From positions 1 through 44,341 of the forward strand of contig URNB01000006.1 of the NCBI GenBank assembly GCA_900549055.1: 44,341 nucleotides of DNA. The letters run 5' to 3'. The notes below the pieces were generated by a model. It saw only the letters and a list, made by a program, of their open reading frames with translations, was not told the origin of the DNA and searched no databases. The position numbers and the translations under genes were made by a program. Source of the stretch: an uncultured Oscillospiraceae bacterium (GTDB lineage: Bacteria > Bacillota > Clostridia > Oscillospirales > Acutalibacteraceae). This document shows, piece by piece, positions 23,953 through 32,842 of the stretch. Position 1 is the first letter of the stretch. Each line of letters begins with the position of its first letter.

Positions 23953-24768
23953 TTAAAGCAGATTTTTGTAATGATTTCTGAATTGCAGAGGAGAAACAAA
24001 GGTATGCTTCTTAAATGAATAAATAAAACTGGAAACATCATCAAAGCCGACCCGGATTGCAATCTCATTAACAGACAACGGTGTAGTTATCAATAAATCT
24101 TTTGCCTTTTCGATTCGATACATGCATAAATACTTATAAGGTGATTCGCCCGTGCTTTCCTTGAATAATCTGGAAAAATGATATTTACTTATATACGCAT
24201 TTTTTGCCATGTCGTCAATAGTGATTTTTTTATCGTAATTCAGGTGAATAAATTCTTTTGCCTTCTGCATTCTTGAATCCTGACCTATATCTTCAAAAAT
24301 CATATTAAAAACATTATTTATAATAGGGGCGATTCTCATATCCACATAAAGTGAATTTTCGCTTGACAGACTGTATATATTTTCCCAGAAACCGACAAAA
24401 TACCGTATATTATTACGTACAAAAACATCAGCATCAAAATTCTTGATCAGTGACTGTGCCACCGAGCCCACCGTATGAAACCAATAAAACTTCCATATAT
24501 CCGTTAAGGTCTGATAGGCATGCGGATACATACAGTTTATGCAAAAAAGCGAGCCCTCCTGCAATTGATATTTGTTGCCCTTGTATTCCAGCATTCCCTG
24601 CCCTGCAGTCGTATAGCCAAATAAGATGCTCTCTTGCGGAATACCGGTGATTTTATAATTCACATCCGCCTCAACGTATCCCAGTTCATTGGTGCAAAGA
24701 AGAGTATGGTAAGCAGAATCACTCGGAATGTGTGTGGCAAAGCGCTTGTCAAATATACCTTTAGACAT
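23953..24768 (-). CDS. AraC-family transcriptional regulator with cupin ligand domain
   Basis: The 271-residue protein has an N-terminal cupin-type sensing domain (about 25-150; GYTTAGQGMLEYKGNKYQL, then CMYPHAYQT) and a C-terminal AraC DNA-binding domain (about 168-268). The latter has two helix-turn-helices: DDMAKNAYISKYHFSRLFKES and SVNEIAIRVGFDDVSSFIYSFKKH. Proteins of this build are usually sugar-responsive activators of nearby catabolic genes. It lies between the importer units and the hydrolases and is the only regulator in the island, so it is the likely controller of all of them. AAAGGGGA precedes the ATG at 24768. Its own promoter carries two 12-base direct repeats, suggesting autoregulation. 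The inducer is unknown. Confidence 0.93.
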   Translation of the reverse strand: MSKGIFDKRFATHIPSDSAYHTLLCTNELGYVEADVNYKITGIPQESILFGYTTAGQGMLEYKGNKYQLQEGSLFCINCMYPHAYQTLTDIWKFYWFHTVGSVAQSLIKNFDADVFVRNNIRYFVGFWENIYSLSSENSLYVDMRIAPIINNVFNMIFEDIGQDSRMQKAKEFIHLNYDKKITIDDMAKNAYISKYHFSRLFKESTGESPYKYLCMYRIEKAKDLLITTPLSVNEIAIRVGFDDVSSFIYSFKKHTFVSPLQFRNHYKNLL

Positions 24769-24893
24769 GGAGCAAAGTCCCCTTTCCGTGCATCAAGACG
24801 CGCATACAGAATCCAACGGCAGTATTGCCCGTATTCTTTATTATATCCGGATTCTCTAACATAAATCATAATAATTCAAACTGTTCTTAAATG

Positions 24894-24922
24894 ATTATAG
24901 CAAATTGTTTTTGAAATTACAA
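24894..24922 (-). promoter_or_regulatory. Promoter of the AraC-family gene
   Basis: On the minus strand TTGTAA (24922-24917), a 17-base spacer and TATAAT (24899-24894) with an extended TG (TGCTATAAT). The start near 24887 gives a leader of about 120 bases before the ATG at 24768. Confidence 0.7.
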
Positions 24923-24931
24923 GTAAATACT

Positions 24932-24976
24932 TGCATATTCCAATCAAAAAATGTCGAATAAAGCTGCATATTCCAA
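24932..24976. promoter_or_regulatory. Two 12-base direct repeats upstream of the AraC-family promoter
   Basis: TGCATATTCCAA occurs at 24932-24943 and at 24965-24976, 33 bases apart, close to three helical turns. Both lie directly upstream of the -35 of the araC promoter, the usual place for an AraC-family activator. A looser match on the other strand, TTGAATATGAA at 6532-6542 (9 of 11 against TGGAATATGCA), lies before the first binding-protein gene. Recognition by this AraC protein is inferred. Confidence 0.65.
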
Positions 24977-25009
24977 AAAGAATTATTCGCTTGCATTGGA
25001 AAGCTCAGC

Positions 25010-25044
25010 AAAATCCCCCCTATCTTTACGACAGAGGGGATTTT
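25010..25044 (-). terminator. Terminator of the discoidin surface-protein gene
   Basis: AAAATCCCC (25010-25018) pairs with GGGGATTTT (25036-25044). On the minus strand the arm ends in TTTT, 56 bases beyond the stop at 25100. The remaining gap 24769-25009 holds the araC promoter and repeats. Confidence 0.75.
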
Positions 25045-25099
25045 GAATCATTTAATTTTCAGCATTTTGATTCAGGTTTATACCGAACCAAAATCGCCC

Positions 25100-27826
25100 T
25101 CATCGGGTCGATTTTTTCCTGATTACTATAATTGCCGCCAGGCTTAAAACAGCCGACAATATTGCGTAAATAACAAAATTGGTTTCTCCGGTGGCAACAG
25201 GGTCCTTATCGTAACCGTCAATAACTATTTCCTCTTTTAAGTATTCATCCGATTTTGCCGGATTGACCTCATAAATATATTCAAGGTTTTCCTCATCCGC
25301 CATTCTCATAGACGAAAGTAAAATATCAATAGATTTAACATAGAACGATACATCTGCCGTATCGGCATTTCCCTGCTGCAGCAGTACGTTCGCATATTCT
25401 GTCAACAGCATTAGAGAATTCCAGTCATCAGTATGATACTTTGAAGGATCCATTTGAAGAATTTCTTTCAGCTGATCTCTTAATTCATTGTATGTGCTGA
25501 TGGGTATCAGATCTTTTTCTGCCTGCTTTAACTCTTCAATAATTTCCAATACTGCCGTATTGTTTCCGACATCTCCGTTTTCGTATTCCTTTGCCTTAAG
25601 ATAAACTCTTTTCAGTGCCTCAAATGATTTCTCGGTATATATAGCTTCATCCAATGACTCAATACGCTGTAAAATTTCTCTCAAAGCATTTAAGGTTTCC
25701 CGGGTCGGCTTTTCGGTTTCCACATCAATTACATTTTCACTGCTTTGCCAATTGTCAGAAGAATATACCTCAATTTCATAAATCGGGATATTGAATAATT
25801 GCTTATTCGGTTCATCATATACACCGTCGGTTATGGTAAACCGTACAAAGCGGGCTTTTACCGTCGGGAAAGCGACGGAAAGCTCGGTAGCGGTAGGCAA
25901 TTCAGCGGCATCTGTTACCCGACCGTAAAATGCGGCAGCCCAGTTGCGGCCGTCATCGGAAACATGAATTTTGAAATACTTGATTCGATTGCTCCACTGG
26001 CTGATCCATAATCCGTTAACATCGGTCTTCTCTCCCAAATCAACCTGAATCCAAGCGGGGAAATTATTGCCGGAATTCTGCCAGTTTGATGAACCGTTTC
26101 CGTCAAATGCCGCCTGCGGTGGCTGACCGTCGAGATTGGAGGATGAACTGTAAGCGGAATCCCCTTTATTCAACGCAAGATTTTCCGGTTTTACTATCGG
26201 ATTGACGGGTGCCGCCGGTTTAAAGGAATCCTCGGAATCAAGCAAGCCCTCATGTACCTCGGCAGAAGTCTGTGCACCGTCATGTTTATCATAAATCTTC
26301 ATATCAAATACAGCAGGCATACTCGGAACGGTATTGTCTTCGGCCTTTCCTGCCATATCTAAGAACAGAATTCTGAAATATCTGCCGTTTACCGACGGGA
26401 AGACAATCGTATAAGCGGCATTGGCTGCGTCCGGAGAATCTGTAGCGCTCGGGACATTGCCCTTATAAGCGTCAGTCCAGGTTTCCGTATCGTTAGACAC
26501 CTGTAGCTTAAACTGTCTGGCACGATTTCTGTACTGTATGAAATCAATTCGCGATATAACTTCCTCTTTACCGAAATCTACCATCAACCACTGCGAAGTA
26601 CCTACCTGAGCAGTGCTTTCAGCCTGCCACACACTGTAAATATCGGCATCAAAAGCATACTTCGCTTCCTGGTTTTTCTGCTCTGTTGATCCTCTGAAGG
26701 CTTCAGTCGGCAGACCATGCGTCAATTCCCTTACCGCATCCGGTTTAACAGTTACGGAAGTAATTTCAGGCGATGTTACTGCGCTGCCGGGCTTGTCGTA
26801 TATACTCATATCAAATACGGCAGGCTGTGTCTGCGCTCCGCTCGCGTCGCCGGCGGTTTCTTCAAATAAAATGCGGAAGTACCGTCCCGTTGCTTCCGGG
26901 AATACAACGGTATAATTAACCGTGTTGCCGTTGTCTGCTGCTCCTTCTACCTTGCCGTAAAATGCGTCCTTCCAAGTTGCCTTATCGTCGGATACCTGTA
27001 ATTTAAAGAGCTTTGCGCGGTTGTTATACTGCGAGAGATCTACGCGGGATACGGTTTTTGATGAACCGAAATCAACCATTAGCCATTGAGGAGCGTTTAT
27101 CTGTGCTCCGCCGGCTGCCTGCCACGGAGTCCAGTCATGCTCGTCAAAGGCCTTGTCGGCGGTCTGATCGCCGCCGTTGTCGGATGACGCGGAGTAGGCG
27201 CCGATATTCAAGCCGTGCGCCAATTCCGTGGGCTTATTTGTAATGTTTTCCACCTCGGGTGTGGCTGCAAAGGCGGCATCGTTATAAATGAAAATCTGAC
27301 CGATAATCACCTTAGGCTCATTGGCAAAAACCTCTTCCATCAATAAACGGAAATACTGTGATGTAACAGGATTGTCCAAGCGTACAGAGGTATATTCATT
27401 CCATGTTTCATCTTTGGCGGGTACGGATGTATCCAAGCCCCGGAATACCGTAGTCCAGCTTTCACCGTCTTCGGAGGTCTGTATGCTGAACTGCTTAAGA
27501 CGCCTTCCGTATTGCTGGAACTTTACACTGTTGAATGTTACCGTCTCTCCGAAATTAAGGGCAAGCCATTGCCGGCTTCCGCCTCCGATCGGAGCTTCGT
27601 TGGTATTCTGCCATGTGCCGTTATACTGGAATGCTCCGGGAGCATCGCCGTTATTGACCGAAGCAGACGCAGTCAGCTTGGTATTAACGCTGATATCCGC
27701 CAGGTTAGGGCTTTCGGCATGAAAAAGAATAGTAAGATTAGGTATAAGAAAAGTAAAAGCGACAACCATCGCAACGATTTTTTTGTTTTTTAGCTGTTTG
27801 AAAAAAACATTGTATATTTTTTTCAA
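25100..27826 (-). CDS. Wall-anchored surface protein with four discoidin (F5/8 type C) domains
   Basis: The 908-residue secreted protein has a signal peptide with a long basic n-region (to about residue 40), then four discoidin/F5-8C domains (about 40-175, 185-345, 350-520, 540-700). Each has a WQ..G or NWQ start, LMVDFG or VDLGEK strand, and a YFRILFEE-type C-terminal strand. A helical FIVAR-like region follows (about 705-860), and a tail reads DPVATGE, membrane helix, RKKSTR. The tail resembles a sortase signal but differs from strict LPxTG. Discoidin domains bind glycans, so it is probably an adhesin or substrate-tethering protein; no catalytic domain is seen. The start is TTG 27826, eight bases after GGAGG; GTG 27835 overlaps the ribosome site. 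It is divergent from the exported hydrolase. Confidence 0.82.
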   Translation of the reverse strand: MKKIYNVFFKQLKNKKIVAMVVAFTFLIPNLTILFHAESPNLADISVNTKLTASASVNNGDAPGAFQYNGTWQNTNEAPIGGGSRQWLALNFGETVTFNSVKFQQYGRRLKQFSIQTSEDGESWTTVFRGLDTSVPAKDETWNEYTSVRLDNPVTSQYFRLLMEEVFANEPKVIIGQIFIYNDAAFAATPEVENITNKPTELAHGLNIGAYSASSDNGGDQTADKAFDEHDWTPWQAAGGAQINAPQWLMVDFGSSKTVSRVDLSQYNNRAKLFKLQVSDDKATWKDAFYGKVEGAADNGNTVNYTVVFPEATGRYFRILFEETAGDASGAQTQPAVFDMSIYDKPGSAVTSPEITSVTVKPDAVRELTHGLPTEAFRGSTEQKNQEAKYAFDADIYSVWQAESTAQVGTSQWLMVDFGKEEVISRIDFIQYRNRARQFKLQVSNDTETWTDAYKGNVPSATDSPDAANAAYTIVFPSVNGRYFRILFLDMAGKAEDNTVPSMPAVFDMKIYDKHDGAQTSAEVHEGLLDSEDSFKPAAPVNPIVKPENLALNKGDSAYSSSSNLDGQPPQAAFDGNGSSNWQNSGNNFPAWIQVDLGEKTDVNGLWISQWSNRIKYFKIHVSDDGRNWAAAFYGRVTDAAELPTATELSVAFPTVKARFVRFTITDGVYDEPNKQLFNIPIYEIEVYSSDNWQSSENVIDVETEKPTRETLNALREILQRIESLDEAIYTEKSFEALKRVYLKAKEYENGDVGNNTAVLEIIEELKQAEKDLIPISTYNELRDQLKEILQMDPSKYHTDDWNSLMLLTEYANVLLQQGNADTADVSFYVKSIDILLSSMRMADEENLEYIYEVNPAKSDEYLKEEIVIDGYDKDPVATGETNFVIYAILSAVLSLAAIIVIRKKSTR

Positions 27827-27944
27827 ATTACCCACCTCCAGTGTGTTAGAGCTTACTTAATTGGTTACAATTGTCTTTTGCTGTAAAACGTTCTGAAATT
27901 CCTTATTTTAATCATATCTTATCTTCCTTAAATTATCCAGTCGA

Positions 27945-27987
27945 AAAATTGCTCAAAATTGCGAATAATTGCCATTTGAACAATTAT
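27945..27987. promoter_or_regulatory. Three phased AATTGC repeats plus inverted repeat, candidate operator
   Basis: AAAATTGC (27945-27952), AAAATTGC (27955-27962) and ATAATTGC (27965-27972) repeat at exactly 10 bases, placing them on one face of the helix. The last forms an inverted repeat ATAATTG (27965-27971) / CAATTAT (27981-27987). The array lies in the 309-base divergent gap between the discoidin gene and the exported hydrolase gene, about 115 bases before the -10 at 28101. A regulator site serving both directions is the simplest reading. Confidence 0.55.
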
Positions 27988-28100
27988 TTATTGACTGCCG
28001 CTTTAAAAAGTGTTAAATTTAACTACGGTAACTTTTGCGAAAAATGTCTGAATTCCCTGTTGTTTATTAACAAGCATAAATAAAATCGCCACAGTTACTT

Positions 28101-28106
28101 TATAAT
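28101..28106 (+). promoter_or_regulatory. -10 element of the exported hydrolase gene
   Basis: A perfect TATAAT lies 30 bases before the ATG at 28136, with no recognisable -35 at 16-18 bases (AAATAA). This is the pattern of an activator-dependent promoter. Confidence 0.55.
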
Positions 28107-28135
28107 CGGTAAATGGGCGGAGATAGGAGTTTATG

Positions 28136-30178
28136 ATGAAACAAAAATCACTTTGTTGCGTTATAGCCTTGTTGCTTTGCTTTTCGTGCTTGGCAACGGG
28201 ATGTTCTCACGACAAAAACAAAGGCGGTAATACTTCTTCGGGGTCAAGCAGCAATTCAGTTTCGTCGGAGAACAACAGTTCTTCCGATTCTTCCGGTGAT
28301 TCGTCACAACCTCAGGAGGAATCCAAACCGAGTTCCGAGAATACAACGAGCGTACCGGACGGTTCTTCAAGCACAAGCGGCAGTACCGATAAAAACGTTC
28401 AAATAAATTATACACCAATCGACGATGTAAACATTGTTGTGCCTAACGGCGCAAAATCCACACAAAAATGGACTGCGACCGACATTGTACTGAACGCAAA
28501 AAAAACATATGGCAACCCTTATACCGAGCAGGCAATAAATTGTCAGTTCACCGGCCCGCAGGGACAAAAAATGACCGTTCCCGGCTTTTGGGACGGCGGG
28601 CAGAAGTGGGTAATCAGATTTGCGCCTCCTGTTGTCGGCAAATGGACATATACCGTTTCGGCTGCAGATACTGCCGATGCCGGTCTGCATAAAATCAGCG
28701 GTGAGCTTTACTGCACAAAATACACCGGAAATTTAGATATTTACAAACACGGCTTTTTGCGTGTAAGCAATGATAAGCGCAGTATGACTCATCGTGACGG
28801 CACTCCGTTTTTCTGGCTTGCCGATACACATTGGATGGGACTGAGTCATCGCGAACATCTATATGATTCCAACGATAAGAGATTCCCCTCTATGTTCAAG
28901 GGCATGGTTGATGTCCGCGCCAAGCAGGGATATACTGTGTATCAAATGAATTTCTTCCTGTCGGAATCAGGCGACAACGGATATATCAACGGAGAGCCCG
29001 CAACCTGGAACGAAGGCGGCAGAGTTTGGACAGACAATAAAAAATGGGAATCTCCCAATACCAAGTTTTTCTCTAACTGTGACGAAAGAATTCAATATGT
29101 TGCCAAAAACGGCTTAGTCTCTGCATTAGGTCTTGACTGGGGTCCGTATGCGTACAGCGATTATACGGTGTCGGCATATAAAGCAATAGCTCGCTACATT
29201 GTTGCGCGTTATTCTGCATATCCGATTATATGGAACACCTGCGGAGAGGCTCGTATGAATTCTCCGTATTGGGCAGAAGTTGCGCGTTACATTGATAAAA
29301 TTGATCCGTATCAGCATCCTACCACGCTGCACTCCGGTGTGGAAACAACTGATTTCGGATACAAAAGCGATGAATACCGCGGAGAAGACTGGTTCGATTT
29401 TGTTATGCTTCAGACCGGTCATGTCAAAAGCCTGACATTCGATATTTTAAACAGCTGGAAAAACAAGTACAACCGTACCGCAACTCTTCCCTTCTTGGAG
29501 GGAGAGGCTTGCTATGAAGGCATAGCCAAGGTTCCGAAGAACCTTACCAGAAAAATGGCATATACCTCTATTATGTGCGGCAGCTTCGGGTACAGCTACG
29601 GTGCCGAAGGAATTTGGAACGCAATATGGGATGAAAACGACACCTTCCAGCTATGGGGTGCCAAGCCGGTTCCGTGGTATAAGGCCATTGACGGTGAAAA
29701 CGGCGCTCAGATGAAATATTTAAAACAGATCTTCACATCTGTTCCGTGGTGGGAATTAAAGCCCTATAATTCAATCATATCCTGGTATAAGCAACCCGGA
29801 ACCGCAAGTGACCCGTTGCTCAAGTCCAATTCAGACCGTACCAGCATAATGATTTATTATCCGATACAGGAAAAACCGATTTCGTATGATTTCATCGGAA
29901 CAATTTCGCGTTTAAATCCGAAACATACATATGATGCGAAATGGGTAAATCCAAGAGACGGAAAAACGACGACCGCTGCCGCCAAATTCAAACCGAATTC
30001 CGACGGAGAGTGGAAAACGCCTGCTCCGCCTTCAAATACCGAGGATTGGGTTTTACTGATTAACGACAGAGTAAGGCCCAACATGAAAAACGCAAAAATC
30101 ATTGCCGCTTCTTATGAAAACGGAAGTTATCCTTATGTTACCGGAGAAGCGGAGCTGCCTGAAATTAAAGGTGCTTAA
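28136..30178 (+). CDS. Exported lipoprotein glycoside hydrolase, DUF5060/DUF4038 (GH140-like)
   Basis: The 680-residue surface lipoprotein has the lipobox LATGC (Cys23) and a Ser-rich linker (about 27-90). A DUF5060-type beta-sandwich (about 95-185, VPGFWDGGQKWVIRFAPP) leads into a DUF4038 TIM barrel (about 200-540, entering with DGTPFFWLADTHW). Likely catalytic residues are the Glu in WNTCGEARM (near 368, acid/base) and a Glu in FLEGEACYEG (near 456, nucleophile). A small C-terminal beta-domain follows (about 570-660). The family includes GH140 apiosidases acting on rhamnogalacturonan II, but many members are uncharacterised. AGGAG at 28125-28129 fits ATG 28136 better than ATG 28133. Its paralogue follows after a hairpin. 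Confidence 0.82.
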   Translation: MKQKSLCCVIALLLCFSCLATGCSHDKNKGGNTSSGSSSNSVSSENNSSSDSSGDSSQPQEESKPSSENTTSVPDGSSSTSGSTDKNVQINYTPIDDVNIVVPNGAKSTQKWTATDIVLNAKKTYGNPYTEQAINCQFTGPQGQKMTVPGFWDGGQKWVIRFAPPVVGKWTYTVSAADTADAGLHKISGELYCTKYTGNLDIYKHGFLRVSNDKRSMTHRDGTPFFWLADTHWMGLSHREHLYDSNDKRFPSMFKGMVDVRAKQGYTVYQMNFFLSESGDNGYINGEPATWNEGGRVWTDNKKWESPNTKFFSNCDERIQYVAKNGLVSALGLDWGPYAYSDYTVSAYKAIARYIVARYSAYPIIWNTCGEARMNSPYWAEVARYIDKIDPYQHPTTLHSGVETTDFGYKSDEYRGEDWFDFVMLQTGHVKSLTFDILNSWKNKYNRTATLPFLEGEACYEGIAKVPKNLTRKMAYTSIMCGSFGYSYGAEGIWNAIWDENDTFQLWGAKPVPWYKAIDGENGAQMKYLKQIFTSVPWWELKPYNSIISWYKQPGTASDPLLKSNSDRTSIMIYYPIQEKPISYDFIGTISRLNPKHTYDAKWVNPRDGKTTTAAAKFKPNSDGEWKTPAPPSNTEDWVLLINDRVRPNMKNAKIIAASYENGSYPYVTGEAELPEIKGA

Positions 30179-30207
30179 AAATAGCTGTTTCATAGCGTAA
30201 TTATTAC

Positions 30208-30254
30208 AAAATGCGTATTGTGAAGTGATACATTTTACAATACGCATTTTCTTT
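30208..30254 (+). terminator. Terminator or attenuator between the two hydrolase genes
   Basis: AAAATGCGTATTGT (30208-30221) pairs perfectly with 30237-30250; TTTT ends the arm and CTTT follows. Readthrough would be needed for the second hydrolase unless it has its own promoter; the next ribosome site is 13 bases on. Confidence 0.7.
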
Positions 30255-30277
30255 GATAAGGAAAGGATGAAAAAATT

Positions 30278-32788
30278 ATGATGGTTGAAAAGTGGAAAAC
30301 AGCGGAATTAAGGTTTGTTTCCGATTATCCGTATGCCGATCCGTTGTTTGATGTTTCTCTTTCCGTAATCTTCAAATCGGAGCGCGGAACCATTATAGAA
30401 CGACCGGCTTTTTGGAACGGAAAATGTGAATTTGCGGTAAGGGCGGCATTGACCGAGGAAGGAAGCTGGGAATATACCACCTTCTGCTCCGATACACAGA
30501 ATACGGGACTGCATTTGCGCCGCGGCAAGCTTTGCTGCGTTCCCTATAAAGGTGATTGCGAAATATATAAAAGAGGATTTCTGACAGTTCGGCCGAATAC
30601 CCGTTACTTTTCGTATCATGACGGAACACCGTTTTTTTATTTAGGCGATACGCATTGGTTTTTATGCCATGAAAAATGGGACGAATCTAATGTGGAAGGA
30701 ATTGACAGTCAGTTTTGTTACACCGTTAATCACCGGGTATCGCAGGGCTTTACCGTTTATCAATCAGAGCCTTTGGGAATACCGAATATTCCTCAAATAT
30801 ACGACTTGACCGACGGCTTGGACGAAAATGATATACTCGGCTTTCAAAAGCTCGACAAAAAATTTGCTTACATTGCCGAATGCGGTTTAGTGCACGCTAA
30901 TTCTCAATTATTTTTTACCGATGAAATAAGCAATCCGGCATATACACCGGAATATCTTCGCCTTTTAGCTCGCTTTTGGGTAGCTCGTTACGGCAGCTAT
31001 CCGGTTTTATGGACTGTTGCCCAGGAAATTGATCCGCATTGCTACGGAACGGTATATCCGGAACGGTGGTATACCGTAGCCGAAGCTATTGCCGAATTTG
31101 ACGCCTACCGTCATCCACTTACCGCACACGGAGCTAACAACTGCCTGCTGACTTCAGAAAACTCTGCTTGGAACGACAAGCCGTACCATTCATGGTTCGG
31201 TCTTCAGCCGCAGGAATATACCTTGAACAATACTTCGTATTTGAAGGGCTTTTATCAAATTGCGAAACCGATTGTATGCTACGAAACCGGTTATGAGGAG
31301 CTATGGGCTGATAAAGCACAGGCTTTGGGTGCCGGGTATAAAGCATATTTAAACGGTATGTGCGGCTACGGATACGGAGCGCAGGGTGTTTGGAATGATG
31401 ATTACTCACCGGATGATTGGATGCATTACGGTGATTACAGACGCTGGTTTGATGCACTGCAATTTGATGCCGGAAAAAAACTGATTCATTGCCGACATTT
31501 TTTTGAGGCTTTGGAATGGTGGAAATTGGAGCCGCATTTTGACGATCCGGAATGGAGCAGTTTTAAAACAAACGAAAGAAAAGCTCTTGCTTCAATCGCA
31601 AATGATACATATGTGGTTTTTCTATTTGACGAAACGCTCTCATCGGGAGAATTGCGCCATTTGAAGAATACGCAATATCAAGGCCTGTGGTATGATATTG
31701 ATAGCGGTGTTTATAATTCTGTCGGTATATGCGAGCCGTCTGACGGTGTATTTGTAATTCCGCAAAAGCCGGATAAGCGTGATTGGATTTTTCTTCTTAC
31801 CGATAATTTCAAACAGCATGAAAACAGACCCTTGATTATAACAAGCGCCGATAATACCACTACGATAAAAAGCTCACGGGAAACGCTTCAATTATATACG
31901 AATTTCCCGGCAGCAAAATGGTGGTCATCCCCCGAAATTGTTACAATCGACAACGGCTCGGTTAAGCCTATGGGTATCAATGGCGTGACAACCGTATATG
32001 CCGAGGATTTAAACGGTAATATCGCCCGAAAAACGGTTATTATGGTTCGTCAGGATAAAACAGAGCCTGCTCCGATTCCTTTAAAAATTACCGTAACCGG
32101 AGAACGCGGACTACGTCAACTCTCGAAAAAGCAGCCTAAGCTTCAGGTAATGGCTCATTTTGATCCGCCTGACTGCTACGACCAGCAGGTACATTGGGAG
32201 ATCACCGAGCCTGACGGCTCCGCAACTAACAAGGCATTTATGGAAACAACCGGTTCTGTAACCGCTATTTCGGACGGTTGTGTTAAGGTAACGGCCTATT
32301 CCGAAAACTATCCGGAGGTTTTCGGCTCTGCAATATTTGAAATTACGGAATTCGGTATGCCGTCGTTATCAATAGGCGCACGGGTAACCAGTTCGGATTA
32401 TTATGAAGGATACGATAAACGCTGCTATCCGTGGCGCGCAGTCAACGGCGCAACCGATAATTATACCGGATGGTGTTCTGCTCAACTTTGCAGCCCGGAT
32501 AACCCTGTCTATTTAATAATCGACCTGCAAACAGAGAAGGCATTTTGCCAAATTGATCTATATACAACATCACTGGCCTGCGCACTGCGGGATTATGCCG
32601 TTCAAATTGAGCGAGGCGGCACCTGGGTAACCGTAGCTTCCATGGCAGATAATACGGAACGCAAAAACACATTCCGTTTTGAAACGCCTATATCCGCGCG
32701 GCGGCTGAAAGTTGAATGCACCAAAGGAGATATAAACGGAAATGCACGAATAGATCAAATAAACTTATTCCCGCATTTCTGTGAATAA
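30278..32788 (+). CDS. Cytoplasmic DUF5060/DUF4038 hydrolase with C-terminal Ig-like and discoidin-like domains
   Basis: This 836-residue paralogue of the upstream hydrolase has no signal peptide. A DUF5060-type domain (about 1-95, RPAFWNGKCEFAVRA) is followed by a DUF4038 barrel (about 105-400, entering DGTPFFYLGDTHW). Catalytic candidates are the Glu in LWTVAQEIDPH (near 250) and in VCYETGYEE (near 335). A beta-domain (about 405-515), an Ig-like pair (about 520-690) and an F5/8C-like domain (about 695-836, WCSAQLCSPDNPVYLIIDLQ) complete it. Such appended domains are usual on secreted enzymes and odd on a cytoplasmic one. It probably finishes imported oligosaccharides made by the exported copy. 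ATG 30278 follows GGAAAGGA; a second ATG at 30281 is also possible. Confidence 0.8.
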   Translation: MMVEKWKTAELRFVSDYPYADPLFDVSLSVIFKSERGTIIERPAFWNGKCEFAVRAALTEEGSWEYTTFCSDTQNTGLHLRRGKLCCVPYKGDCEIYKRGFLTVRPNTRYFSYHDGTPFFYLGDTHWFLCHEKWDESNVEGIDSQFCYTVNHRVSQGFTVYQSEPLGIPNIPQIYDLTDGLDENDILGFQKLDKKFAYIAECGLVHANSQLFFTDEISNPAYTPEYLRLLARFWVARYGSYPVLWTVAQEIDPHCYGTVYPERWYTVAEAIAEFDAYRHPLTAHGANNCLLTSENSAWNDKPYHSWFGLQPQEYTLNNTSYLKGFYQIAKPIVCYETGYEELWADKAQALGAGYKAYLNGMCGYGYGAQGVWNDDYSPDDWMHYGDYRRWFDALQFDAGKKLIHCRHFFEALEWWKLEPHFDDPEWSSFKTNERKALASIANDTYVVFLFDETLSSGELRHLKNTQYQGLWYDIDSGVYNSVGICEPSDGVFVIPQKPDKRDWIFLLTDNFKQHENRPLIITSADNTTTIKSSRETLQLYTNFPAAKWWSSPEIVTIDNGSVKPMGINGVTTVYAEDLNGNIARKTVIMVRQDKTEPAPIPLKITVTGERGLRQLSKKQPKLQVMAHFDPPDCYDQQVHWEITEPDGSATNKAFMETTGSVTAISDGCVKVTAYSENYPEVFGSAIFEITEFGMPSLSIGARVTSSDYYEGYDKRCYPWRAVNGATDNYTGWCSAQLCSPDNPVYLIIDLQTEKAFCQIDLYTTSLACALRDYAVQIERGGTWVTVASMADNTERKNTFRFETPISARRLKVECTKGDINGNARIDQINLFPHFCE

Positions 32789-32842
32789 TCGTATTTTGAT
32801 TATTTCTGCAGTTTTAATAACTTCTGTGTCATACCGTATGAC

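Noticed and set aside
24660..24869. 69-codon minus-strand reading overlapping the start of the AraC gene, a possible leader peptide
   Set aside because: It runs 36 codons into the regulator in another frame, has no clear ribosome site and no recognisable content.
27890..27906. CcpA (cre) site, TGTAAAACGTTCTGA
   Set aside because: One extra base disrupts the consensus spacing, and no better match was found in other island promoters.
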